From positions 241,332 through 305,331 of the forward strand of contig NZ_JAKRGB010000004.1 of assembly GCF_022347725.1 (NCBI RefSeq): a stretch of DNA of 64,000 nt, read 5' to 3'. Of the stretch, positions 1 through 7,654 are shown one piece after another. A program made the translations under genes and the position numbers. Source of the DNA: Ruegeria sp. Ofav3-42. GTDB lineage: Bacteria > Pseudomonadota > Alphaproteobacteria > Rhodobacterales > Rhodobacteraceae. The notes beneath the pieces were generated by a model. The model was not told the DNA's origin and searched no databases. It saw only the letters and a list, made by a program, of their open reading frames with translations. The first letter of the stretch is position 1. Each line of letters starts with the position of its first letter.

Positions 1-8
1 AGAACGGC

Positions 9-623
9 ATGGCCATTTTTTCAAAGTTTCGAGGATTTCTGCGACGCGCAAACCGTGACGAGCGGGGATCGCTGACGGTTGAATATGTCCTTATCTTCCC
101 TCTGCTGGTGTGGACGGTAACTGGCACCTACAGCTTTTTTGACGGCTTCCGCCAAAGTGCGGCCAACCTGAAGGCGTCTTATACAATCGGTGACCTGATC
201 TCACGGGAAGCCTACTCGCTCACGGATACTTATTTTCAATCGCTATATATTCTGATGCACCGGATGGTTGATAATGGGTCGCAACTCGAAATGCGGGTAA
301 CTGTGATCAGATATGACGAGGACGACAAACGCCATTATGTGATGGGGAACACCAGATGCGGTTTCACGGCAAACTGGGAAAACGCCAACATCAAACAACT
401 GAAAGACAGCCTTCCGCCCATGCCTGATCAGGATACGCTGATCCTTGTTGAAACAAGAAACAAGTACGTTCCAACGTTCAATATTAGCTGGCTGGCCGAC
501 GACTACACCTTCGACAATTTTGTCTTCACGCGGCCTCGCTTTAACGACAAGGTCGCTTGGGCTGCGTCGGACGAGTTTTGTCAGCAGAATGTGGAGCCAG
601 TGCAAACAGCATCTCCGACATAA
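9..623 (+). CDS. TadE/TadG-like Flp pilus assembly pseudopilin
   Basis: The 204-residue protein has a short basic N-terminus, then GSLTVEYVL followed by one hydrophobic segment (about residues 22-45) and a long extracytoplasmic domain. Gly20 followed by Ser21 with Glu25 at the +5 position matches the prepilin-peptidase cleavage pattern of TadE/TadF pseudopilins, which are minor components of the tight-adherence (Flp) pilus system. The C-terminal domain has two cysteines (about 120 and 193) that could form a disulphide. Its other Tad neighbours would lie left of the window. The last 83 bp overlap the end of the convergent gene at 541-1050. TadE versus TadF/TadG cannot be decided from this sequence alone. 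Confidence 0.75.
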   Translation: MAIFSKFRGFLRRANRDERGSLTVEYVLIFPLLVWTVTGTYSFFDGFRQSAANLKASYTIGDLISREAYSLTDTYFQSLYILMHRMVDNGSQLEMRVTVIRYDEDDKRHYVMGNTRCGFTANWENANIKQLKDSLPPMPDQDTLILVETRNKYVPTFNISWLADDYTFDNFVFTRPRFNDKVAWAASDEFCQQNVEPVQTASPT

Positions 624-1050
624 ATTTTGTCTCGGCGGCAGAGGTCATCCCACCTACGCCAATGCGGTGACCGACGCGCCACCATAGGCCCGGTGCCCAC
701 GTGTTGGGCGCCTTTGTACGCGTACGAACCAGAAAGCCGTTCGAGGGTTTGAAGGCAAAGACGCCGCGTTCGACGGTCTCGATATCCTCAACCTTTGCAA
801 TGAGTTGCCCTGCCCCGGTTCGAAGTTCTGACTCGGTCAGCTCGATCCAGTCACTGGTGGCTTGCCACATGCGATAGGCCAACCAGAAAGCACCGGCTCC
901 GACCGCAAGCAAAAAGACCAGCCATGCCGGTTCCGGCGGGGTAGTGAGAGCGACATAAAGAACCAGCGCACCGACGATCGACAGCATTCCCACGCCAGTC
1001 CAGCGCCTCGGTGCTGACGGTTTGACCGTAGCCAGAATTTCCTGTTGCAT
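541..1050 (-). CDS. Small membrane protein with PH-like (bPH) domain, uncharacterised
   Basis: The frame is open from 1173, but I place the start at the ATG at 1050 (MQQEILATVK...) because the upstream part is basic, lacks family character and runs through the likely promoter. The 169-residue protein has two closely spaced hydrophobic segments (about residues 18-36 and 42-60). A compact domain follows with the pattern of bacterial PH-like proteins (WIELTESEL...VEDIETVERG...GFLVRTRT). It is probably a cytoplasmic-membrane protein with a soluble cytosolic domain. It is convergent with, and overlaps by 83 bp, the TadE-like gene. No function can be assigned. Confidence 0.65.
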   Translation of the reverse strand: MQQEILATVKPSAPRRWTGVGMLSIVGALVLYVALTTPPEPAWLVFLLAVGAGAFWLAYRMWQATSDWIELTESELRTGAGQLIAKVEDIETVERGVFAFKPSNGFLVRTRTKAPNTWAPGLWWRVGHRIGVGGMTSAAETKFMSEMLFALAPHSADKTRPTQPKRPCR

Positions 1051-1208
1051 TGTCGTCCCCTGCTCTGCTCCGCCCGGGTTTAACTGCTTTGACAGTCGAA
1101 AAACAGAGGGCATCTTATTCTCGATTTTTGCACAACCAGCGTGTTTGCACGCGAATTGACGCAGATCACGCACAGGTTACATGATCCTCACAACACCAGG
1201 AGGCCAAC

Positions 1209-2120
1209 ATGTCCCTTAGACCAACACTGGAAACCCGCAAAGCCACCCCGACGATGGAAGGCGCAGGCGTCAAGCTACATCGGGCATTCGGGTTTCAGGA
1301 CCCGTCCGAGCTCGACCCGTTTCTGTTGTTCGATGACTTTCGCAATGAGCGCCCGCAGGACTATCAGGCGGGGTTCCCCTGGCATCCCCATCGCGGCATC
1401 GAGACGATCACCTATGTTCTTTCTGGAACCGTCGAGCACTCGGATTCTTTGGGCAACACCGGAACACTGGGCGCGGGTGATGTTCAGTGGATGACAGCCG
1501 GGTCCGGGATCCTGCATCAGGAAATGCCCAAGGGAAACGGCGTTGGCCAGATGCACGGGTTTCAGCTTTGGGGCAATTTGCCATCGGACCAGAAAATGAC
1601 GGCACCGCGCTATCAGGATGTTCAAAGCAAGGAAATACCGGAGATCACCGATGACGATGGCACCACAGTACGCGTCATCGTTGGCGAGTTCTGGGGCAAG
1701 ACAGGTCCCGTGGACGGCATCGCTGCAGATCCGCAATATCTGGACGTGCAGATCCCTGCAGGCGTGAAGAAGACCTTTTGCATCGACACATACCGTCGGG
1801 CGTTCGCCTATGTTTTTCAGGGGCAAGCGGCCTTTGCTGACGCCTCACAACCCACTGGCGTACTTCTGGAAAAAGAAGTCGCCGGGCAAGAGGTCAATAT
1901 TCGTGACATGTCCGGAGACCGAACGCTTGTGCGTTTCGGAACCGGCGATGAGGTCACGGTTCAGGCCGGGCCTGAGGGTGTTCGCTTTCTGCTGATCTCC
2001 GGCGCGCCAATTGACGAGCCGGTCGCCTGGCATGGCCCGATCGTCATGAATACACGAGCAGAGCTGGAGCAGGCATTCCGAGAGCTGCGGAACGGAACGT
2101 TCATCCGTGCCGCTCACTGA
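1209..2120 (+). CDS. Pirin family protein (bicupin)
   Basis: This 303-residue protein has full pirin architecture: an N-terminal cupin with HPHRGIETITYVLSG at about residues 59-73 and GILHQEMP at about 100-107, plus a C-terminal cupin half (about 170-300). His59, His61, His103 and Glu105 match the four metal ligands of pirins, so an Fe-binding active site is intact. Bacterial pirins include quercetin-2,3-dioxygenase-like enzymes and metabolic regulators; the substrate here is unknown. The start is an ATG with AGGAGG a few bases upstream. It is convergent with the TetR gene at 2135, separated by 14 bp. Confidence 0.88.
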   Translation: MSLRPTLETRKATPTMEGAGVKLHRAFGFQDPSELDPFLLFDDFRNERPQDYQAGFPWHPHRGIETITYVLSGTVEHSDSLGNTGTLGAGDVQWMTAGSGILHQEMPKGNGVGQMHGFQLWGNLPSDQKMTAPRYQDVQSKEIPEITDDDGTTVRVIVGEFWGKTGPVDGIAADPQYLDVQIPAGVKKTFCIDTYRRAFAYVFQGQAAFADASQPTGVLLEKEVAGQEVNIRDMSGDRTLVRFGTGDEVTVQAGPEGVRFLLISGAPIDEPVAWHGPIVMNTRAELEQAFRELRNGTFIRAAH

Positions 2121-2134
2121 CAAGGCGACTTCGG

Positions 2135-2722
2135 TCAGGCGGTTACGGCGCGCCTGACCATATCCCAATAAACCTGCTCGACCTCGTCCAGCGACAACCG
2201 TCCGCCTGTCCGGTACCAGGTCATCACACCGTTCAACATGGCAATCACTGCCAGAGTTGCGATCTTGGTATCGGCGACCGAGAAAAGCCCTGCCTGCTGT
2301 CCATCCCTCAGAATGGTCTCAAGCGAGTCTTCATAAGTCCTGCGCAGGGCCTCGATTTCAGAGAAATTTTCGGGAGTGAGATTACGTAACTCCATGTAAG
2401 CAATGAATACCTCATCTGGCCTCTGCAAGTGAAACCGAATGTGAAAGCCTACAAAGCGGCGCAGGGCATCCTCTGTATCTGCCGGATTGCCCAGTTCATC
2501 GTAGGCCGACAACAGGTCTTGCATGTGATCATGCATCAGACGGAACAACAGGCTCTGTTTGTCGGGTGTGTAGTTGTAAAGCGCCCCGGCCTGCACGCCA
2601 ACTTCCTTAGCAATCTGGCGCATCGACACAGCGGCGTATCCATGTCGGGCAAATAGCCCCAGCGCAGCTTTGCGGATGCGCGGGCCGGTGATGTCGGAAT
2701 GTGAACCTTGGGTACGTGCCAT
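2135..2722 (-). CDS. TetR/AcrR family transcriptional regulator
   Basis: The 195-residue protein has an N-terminal helix-turn-helix (about residues 14-60: AALGLFARHGYAAVSMRQIAKEVGVQAGALYNY), typical of TetR repressors, and an all-helical ligand domain. The C-terminal part resembles the regulators of fatty-acid or branched-chain catabolism, but the ligand cannot be inferred. A 22-bp perfect palindrome lies 11-32 bp upstream of the start codon, so the protein very probably represses its own gene. The divergent lipoprotein gene at 2822 is the only other obvious nearby target. Confidence 0.9.
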   Translation of the reverse strand: MARTQGSHSDITGPRIRKAALGLFARHGYAAVSMRQIAKEVGVQAGALYNYTPDKQSLLFRLMHDHMQDLLSAYDELGNPADTEDALRRFVGFHIRFHLQRPDEVFIAYMELRNLTPENFSEIEALRRTYEDSLETILRDGQQAGLFSVADTKIATLAVIAMLNGVMTWYRTGGRLSLDEVEQVYWDMVRRAVTA

Positions 2723-2732
2723 TTCGCCACCG

Positions 2733-2754
2733 TATATGAACGCATGTTCATATA
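2733..2754. promoter_or_regulatory. Palindromic operator of the adjacent TetR regulator
   Basis: The site reads TATATGAAC-GCAT-GTTCATATA, with two perfect 9-bp inverted half-sites around a 4-bp spacer. It sits directly upstream of the TetR start at 2722, in the intergenic region shared with the lipoprotein gene. Length, symmetry and position fit a TetR-dimer operator. The link to this regulator is inferred from proximity. Confidence 0.75.
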
Positions 2755-2821
2755 GAACCCCGCTTGAACGCCCGCCTTAAAAGGTGCATCACGGTGTCAG
2801 TCGCCATTGAAAGGGTTCCGG

Positions 2822-3070
2822 ATGAAACCCCTGCCATTGCTGGTTTTGTTTCTGACATGCGCTGCGTGCGCGGACTTTTCGGAATTGGAAGGGCGCGAAC
2901 TGCCGAATGTGCGTTCGGCGGCGTACCCTAAGCTAATCCCGGTTCAGGACATCCTGGGCCCGCCAGTGGACCCCGTGAGCGAAGCGGCTGAGGTCGAAGA
3001 GGATCTGACCGCGCGCAGCGAAGCACTGGCGAAAAAGGCCGAAGCGCTGCAAAACGCCGAAATAAACTAG
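2822..3070 (+). CDS. Small putative lipoprotein
   Basis: The gene encodes 82 residues. I prefer the ATG at 2822 over the TTG at 2807 because an AAAGGG motif sits just ahead of it and the protein then begins with a short signal peptide (MKPLPLLVLFLTCAACA). A cysteine near residue 15 could be lipidated, although the lipobox is not canonical. The mature part is acidic and ends in an alanine/glutamate/lysine-rich helix. It precedes hom by about 130 bp. Function unknown; inner-membrane or outer-membrane lipoprotein is the most likely fate. Confidence 0.6.
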   Translation: MKPLPLLVLFLTCAACADFSELEGRELPNVRSAAYPKLIPVQDILGPPVDPVSEAAEVEEDLTARSEALAKKAEALQNAEIN

Positions 3071-3197
3071 CCTTCAACAATTCGAATGCCCGTATCTGCT
3101 GTCTCGGATTGCGCCCCGGCGCTGAACCCGTTAAGGCACCGATGAACGGGCGGGCAGCCCGAAACCACAGAAATTCGAGCGGAAAGGAACCCACGGG

Positions 3198-4484
3198 ATG
3201 ACACAGGCGCTGCGGCTGGGAATTGCGGGCTTGGGAACGGTTGGCGTGGGTGTCGTGCGGATCGTGCGCCGGCATGCCGATCTGCTGCAGGCGCGTACAG
3301 GCCGTGCGATCGAAATCACCGCAGTTTCAGCGCGCGACGCAAGCAAGGACCGCGGCGTGAGCCTGTCGGACTACGCATGGGAAACCGATCCCGTCGCTCT
3401 GGCAAAACGCGATGATATTGACGTCTTTGTAGAACTGATGGGCGGCGAAAACGGTGCCGCCAAGGCGTCGGTCGAGGCGGCATTGGCCGCAGGCAAAGAT
3501 GTTGTCACCGCAAACAAAGCACTACTGGCAATCCACGGTCAGGAGCTTGCCGAAAAGGCCGAGGCCGCAGGCCGCGTGATCCGTTTCGAGGCCGCCGTCG
3601 CCGGTGGCATTCCCGTGATCAAATCCCTGACCGAAGGCTTGGCGGGCAACGAGATCACCCGCGTCATGGGTGTGATGAACGGCACCTGTAACTACATTCT
3701 GACCCGGATGCAGTCACAGGAGCTGGGCTATAACGCGCTGTTCGAAGAATGCGCAGAGTTGGGATACCTCGAAGCCGACCCGAACCTCGACGTGGGTGGC
3801 ATCGACGCAGCGCATAAGCTGGCGCTGCTGTCCTCGATCGCGTTTGGCACCAAACCGAATTTCGACGGCATCCAGATCGAAGGCATCCAACATATCAGCC
3901 TGGACGACATCCATCAGGCCGCAGACATGGGCTATCGTATCAAGCTGCTGGGCGTTGCTCAGCGCTCGGCGCGCGGGCTGGAACAGCGGATGCAGCCCTG
4001 CCTTGTGCCCAGCGGATCGCCCTTGGGCCAGCTGGAAGGTGGCACCAACATGGTTGTCATCGAAGGTGACGCGGTTGAACAGGTTGTTCTGCGCGGCCCA
4101 GGCGCGGGCGAAGGCCCCACGGCGAGCGCCGTGATGGGCGACGTTTGCGATCTGGCACGCGGGCTGCAAATCCCGACTTTTGGCCGTCCAGCGACCACAC
4201 TGCAAGATGCGAAGCCCGCCATTACCGGTCTGCCCGCCCCCTACTATCTGCGCCTCGCGCTGTTCGACAAGCCGGGGGCACTGGCCAAAGTGGCCGCCAT
4301 TCTGGGCGATGCGGGTGTCTCAATCGATCGGATGCGCCAATACGGGCACACCGAAGCCACCGCGCCGGTGCTGATTGTCACACACAAAACCACACGCGCG
4401 ACGCTGGACGTCGCGCTGGAAGGCCTCCGCGCGACCGATGTTGTATCGGGCGAGCCCGTTGCACTGCGGATTGAAGAGGTTTGA
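3198..4484 (+). CDS. hom: Homoserine dehydrogenase
   Basis: The 428-residue enzyme reduces L-aspartate-4-semialdehyde to homoserine, the branch point towards threonine and methionine. The NAD(P)-binding GxGxxG is GLGTVG at residues 11-16. The central catalytic domain carries the family signature around AAVAGGIPVIKSL and MNGTCNYILTRM, and a C-terminal ACT domain (about 350-425: LRLALFDKPGALAKVAAIL) suggests allosteric threonine control. The length is standard for the monofunctional family. AAAGGA lies 8-12 bases before the ATG. glpX follows after 69 bp, an order common in Rhodobacteraceae. Confidence 0.95.
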   Translation: MTQALRLGIAGLGTVGVGVVRIVRRHADLLQARTGRAIEITAVSARDASKDRGVSLSDYAWETDPVALAKRDDIDVFVELMGGENGAAKASVEAALAAGKDVVTANKALLAIHGQELAEKAEAAGRVIRFEAAVAGGIPVIKSLTEGLAGNEITRVMGVMNGTCNYILTRMQSQELGYNALFEECAELGYLEADPNLDVGGIDAAHKLALLSSIAFGTKPNFDGIQIEGIQHISLDDIHQAADMGYRIKLLGVAQRSARGLEQRMQPCLVPSGSPLGQLEGGTNMVVIEGDAVEQVVLRGPGAGEGPTASAVMGDVCDLARGLQIPTFGRPATTLQDAKPAITGLPAPYYLRLALFDKPGALAKVAAILGDAGVSIDRMRQYGHTEATAPVLIVTHKTTRATLDVALEGLRATDVVSGEPVALRIEEV

Positions 4485-4491
4485 CCCTTGC

Positions 4492-4512
4492 AGCCTGCCC
4501 AAAACGCAGGCT
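4492..4512 (+). terminator. Stem-loop between hom and glpX
   Basis: AGCCTGC and GCAGGCT form a perfect 7-bp stem with a 7-nt loop, 7 bp after the hom stop codon. No T-run follows, so it may be a weak terminator, an RNA-processing or stability element, or nothing. Only the symmetry is directly seen. Confidence 0.35.
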
Positions 4513-4553
4513 ATGCCCGATGAAACGCCTTTATTGACCTGAGGATACCTAAA

Positions 4554-5537
4554 ATGAGCGCTGCCAAAATCGATTTCAACGACCGCCTGTTGTCTCTGGG
4601 CCTAGCACGGGTCGCGGAACAGGCCGCACTGGCCTCGGCCTCGCTGGTTGGACGTGGCGACGAAAAAGCCGCGGATCAGGCGGCGGTGAACGCGATGCGG
4701 GAACAGCTGAACCTGCTGGACATTTCCGGCGTCGTCGTCATCGGCGAAGGCGAACGTGACGAAGCGCCTATGCTGTACATCGGCGAAGAGGTCGGCACCG
4801 GAACAGGTCCCGGTGTGGACATCGCGCTGGACCCACTGGAAGGTACGACGCTGACCGCCAAGGATATGCCGAACGCGCTGACCGTGATCGCAATGGGTCC
4901 GCGCGGCTCGATGCTGCACGCGCCGGATGTCTACATGGACAAACTAGCCATTGGCCCGGGCTTTCCTGAAGGCGTTGTCAATCTGGACATGAGCCCGCGT
5001 GAGCGCGTTGAAGCGCTGGCAAAAGCCAAGGGCTGTGAGCCTGCCGACATCACCGTCTGCATTCTGGAACGTCCCCGCCATGAGGCAATAATCGCCGAAG
5101 TGCGCGAGACCGGTGCCTCGATCCGCCTGATCACCGATGGTGACGTGGCTGGAGTCATGCATTGCGCTGAAAGCGAAGAGACCGGCATCGACATGTATAT
5201 GGGTCAGGGCGGCGCGCCTGAGGGTGTTCTGGCCGCCGCTGCGCTGAAATGCATGGGTGGTCAGATCTTTGGCCGCCTGCTGTTCCGCAATGACGATGAG
5301 CGTGGCCGCGCGGCCAAGGCAGGCATCACCGACCTGGACCGTGTGTATTCCCGCGATGAGATGGTGACGGCCGACGTGATCTTTGCCGCAACCGGTGTAA
5401 CCGGTGGCTCCCTGCTGCCGCGCATCAAGCGCGAGCCGGGTTGGGTCGAAACCACTACTCTGCTGATGCGTTCCAAGACCGGCTCGGTACGCCGTATGTC
5501 CTACCGCACACCGATGTGGCCGCACAACGAAGCATAA
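4554..5537 (+). CDS. glpX: Class II fructose-1,6-bisphosphatase
   Basis: The 327-residue protein dephosphorylates fructose-1,6-bisphosphate in gluconeogenesis; some homologues also act on sedoheptulose-1,7-bisphosphate. Metal and phosphate-binding motifs are intact: GEGERDEAPML (64-74) and DPLEGTT (93-99), together with the conserved ITDGDV and GAPEGVLAAAALK segments. Length and ends fit GlpX. It lies 69 bp downstream of hom with a stem-loop between, so the two may be partly co-transcribed. Two hairpins follow the stop codon. Confidence 0.95.
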   Translation: MSAAKIDFNDRLLSLGLARVAEQAALASASLVGRGDEKAADQAAVNAMREQLNLLDISGVVVIGEGERDEAPMLYIGEEVGTGTGPGVDIALDPLEGTTLTAKDMPNALTVIAMGPRGSMLHAPDVYMDKLAIGPGFPEGVVNLDMSPRERVEALAKAKGCEPADITVCILERPRHEAIIAEVRETGASIRLITDGDVAGVMHCAESEETGIDMYMGQGGAPEGVLAAAALKCMGGQIFGRLLFRNDDERGRAAKAGITDLDRVYSRDEMVTADVIFAATGVTGGSLLPRIKREPGWVETTTLLMRSKTGSVRRMSYRTPMWPHNEA

Positions 5538-5610
5538 GCGGCTTGCGCCGCTGCCTTCGGCGAGAGTATTTGTAAAAAGATGAAGAGGCCGGGTCCGAGA
5601 GGGTCCGGCC
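5537..5610 (+). terminator. Double hairpin downstream of glpX
   Basis: The first hairpin is AGCGGC-TTGC-GCCGCT (5537-5552), followed by GCCTTCGGCGAGAGTATTTG, which resembles a motif I recall as frequent behind Rhodobacteraceae genes. The second is GGCCGGGTCC-GAGA-GGGTCCGGCC (5587-5610). Allowing two G-U pairs, that is a 10-bp stem closed by a GNRA tetraloop. There is only a weak T-tract. Together they probably end or attenuate glpX transcription ahead of recJ. Confidence 0.5.
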
Positions 5611-5629
5611 TTGGCATATGAGGGCAGGC

Positions 5630-7372
5630 ATGAGTTTCTTAGGGGTTGAGCAGTCACTGACAGGGCGGCGTTGGGTCGGACCGGAGGCTGAGGTCGAACG
5701 GGCCACGGAAATGCTGGTGCAACAGGCTGGCCTGCCGCGTGCGGTGTGTCAGGTTCTGGCGCGGCGTGGCGTTCCGCCCATGGAAGCGCAGAGCTTTCTG
5801 GACCCCAAGCTGAAGGAACTGCTGCCTGATCCTCGGTCCATGAAAGATATGGAGAAGGCCGCAACGCGCTTTCTGGAAGCCGTCCGGAACAAGCAACGGA
5901 TAGCGGTGTTCGCTGACTATGACGTCGACGGCGGCAGTTCGGCGGCTCTGTTGCTGGTCTGGCTGCGCCAAATGGGGCTGCAAGCCACGCTCTATGTGCC
6001 GGACCGGATTGATGAGGGCTATGGGCCAAACCTACCAGCAATGCGGGAGCTGGCGGCTGCGCATGATCTGATCATCTGCGTGGACTGCGGCACGCTCAGT
6101 CACGAACCGATTGCGGCGGCAAAGGGCGCAGACGTCATTGTTCTGGACCACCACCTTGGCGGTGAGACGCTGCCCGACTGCGTAGCGGTGGTGAACCCCA
6201 ATCGGCAAGACGAAAGCGGCGATCTGGGCTATCTCTGCGCGGCTGGCGTTGTGTTCCTGATGTTGGTTGAGGCCGGCCGTCAGTTGCGCGAGGCCGGGGC
6301 TAAAGGTCCGGACCTGATCAGTCTGCTGGACCTCGTGGCCCTTGCGACTGTTGCAGACGTGGCCCCCTTGATTGATGCGAACCGGGCGCTGGTCCGACAA
6401 GGTCTGAAGGTCATGGCGCAACGGCAAAGGCCGGGATTGGTCGCGCTGTCGGATGTTGCGCGTATGGATTCGGCCCCCAACAGCTACCATCTGGGCTTCC
6501 TTCTGGGGCCACGCGTCAATGCGGGTGGGCGGATCGGTCAGGCCGATCTGGGAGCACGCCTGCTGAGTACCGACTCGATAACCGAGGCGGAGGCATTGTC
6601 TCAAAGACTGGACGAGTTGAATACCGAACGGCGGGATATTGAGAATGCAGTGCGCACAGCAGCGCTGGAACAGGCCGAGGAACGCGGGCTGGACGCGCCC
6701 TTGGTCTGGGCGGCGGGCGAAGGATGGCACCCCGGCGTTGTCGGCATCGTAGCGTCGCGCCTCAAGGAAAACGCCAATAGGCCCGCGATTGTCATCGGTT
6801 TTGACGGCGATGAGGGAAAAGGATCGGGCCGCTCGGTCTCGGGCGTTGATCTGGGCGCATCGATCCAGCGATTGGCGGCTGAGGGCCTTTTGGTCAAAGG
6901 TGGCGGTCACAAGATGGCGGCTGGTTTGACCGTCATGCGGGATCAGTTGGAACCGGCAATGGAACGGCTCAGCGAATTGTTGGCCAAACAGGGCGCAGGT
7001 AAAGGCGGTCCTGCGGACCTGAAGCTGGACGGTGCGCTAATGCCCGGTGCAGCTTCGGTCGACCTGATTGAACAGATCGAAAAAGCCGGTCCTTTCGGGG
7101 CCAGCGCACCTGCCCCGCGCTACGCCCTGCCGGACTTGCAGGTCCGCTTTGCCAAACGCGTGGGCGAATCGCATCTGAAGCTGTCTTTGTCAGACGGCAT
7201 GGGTGCAGGGCTGGACGCAATCGCCTTTGGTGCCTTTGACGGACCGATGGGTGAACGGCTGTCCAATCACGGCGGTGCCCGGTTCCATTTCGCCGGACGG
7301 CTCGAAGTGAACACATGGGGCGGGCGGCAAAGTGTTCAGCTAAGACTGGAAGACGCGGCAGAGGCAAACTAA
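5630..7372 (+). CDS. recJ: Single-stranded-DNA-specific 5'-3' exonuclease RecJ
   Basis: I take the ATG at 5630, preceded by GAGGGCAGG, over the in-frame ATG at 5618. The 580-residue protein has the DHH-family core: DYDVDG (96-101), a DCG motif (152-154) and DHH (173-175), followed by the DHHA1 domain with GGGHKMAAG and a C-terminal OB-like domain. RecJ degrades single-stranded DNA in RecF-pathway recombination, base excision and mismatch repair. Length is normal. The next features downstream are tRNA genes. Confidence 0.94.
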   Translation: MSFLGVEQSLTGRRWVGPEAEVERATEMLVQQAGLPRAVCQVLARRGVPPMEAQSFLDPKLKELLPDPRSMKDMEKAATRFLEAVRNKQRIAVFADYDVDGGSSAALLLVWLRQMGLQATLYVPDRIDEGYGPNLPAMRELAAAHDLIICVDCGTLSHEPIAAAKGADVIVLDHHLGGETLPDCVAVVNPNRQDESGDLGYLCAAGVVFLMLVEAGRQLREAGAKGPDLISLLDLVALATVADVAPLIDANRALVRQGLKVMAQRQRPGLVALSDVARMDSAPNSYHLGFLLGPRVNAGGRIGQADLGARLLSTDSITEAEALSQRLDELNTERRDIENAVRTAALEQAEERGLDAPLVWAAGEGWHPGVVGIVASRLKENANRPAIVIGFDGDEGKGSGRSVSGVDLGASIQRLAAEGLLVKGGGHKMAAGLTVMRDQLEPAMERLSELLAKQGAGKGGPADLKLDGALMPGAASVDLIEQIEKAGPFGASAPAPRYALPDLQVRFAKRVGESHLKLSLSDGMGAGLDAIAFGAFDGPMGERLSNHGGARFHFAGRLEVNTWGGRQSVQLRLEDAAEAN

Positions 7373-7470
7373 GCCCGTTTCCGGCCCCGCCAAAAAAGTT
7401 TCACATCCCTGCATTTTTCGACTTGCGGGGGTCAGAGGTAAACCGTAAAAGGCCCTCCACAAGCCAGCGT

Positions 7471-7545
7471 GGCCCGTTCGTCTATCGGTTAGGACGCCAG
7501 GTTTTCAACCTGGAAAGAGGGGTTCGATTCCCCTACGGGCTACCA
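7471..7545 (+). tRNA. tRNA-Glu (anticodon TTC), copy 1
   Basis: The 75-nt sequence folds as a canonical cloverleaf. The acceptor is GGCCCGT with ACGGGCT (including a G1-U72 pair), the anticodon stem is CCAGG/CCTGG with loop TTTTCAA, the T arm is AGGGG-TTCGATT-CCCCT, and the 3' CCA is genome-encoded. The anticodon is TTC. It is identical to the next copy. Confidence 0.97.
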
Positions 7546-7569
7546 CTTGTGCTTGTGCCATTGGCAAAT

Positions 7570-7644
7570 GGCCCGTTCGTCTATCGGTTAGGACGCCAGG
7601 TTTTCAACCTGGAAAGAGGGGTTCGATTCCCCTACGGGCTACCA
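7570..7644 (+). tRNA. tRNA-Glu (anticodon TTC), copy 2
   Basis: This is a perfect second copy of the upstream tRNA-Glu, 24 bp after it, with encoded CCA and a CTTTTT run directly after the 3' end that could serve as terminator. It ends 10 bp before the stop codon of the convergent V-ATPase operon, so this tRNA marks the operon's downstream border. Confidence 0.97.
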
Positions 7645-7654
7645 CTTTTTCAAT

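Noticed and set aside
4944..6041. 365-residue minus-strand open frame across glpX and recJ
   Set aside because: It is antisense to two well-supported genes, with Arg/Pro/His-rich composition typical of shadow frames in GC-rich DNA.
6032..6910. 292-residue minus-strand open frame
   Set aside because: Antisense shadow of recJ.
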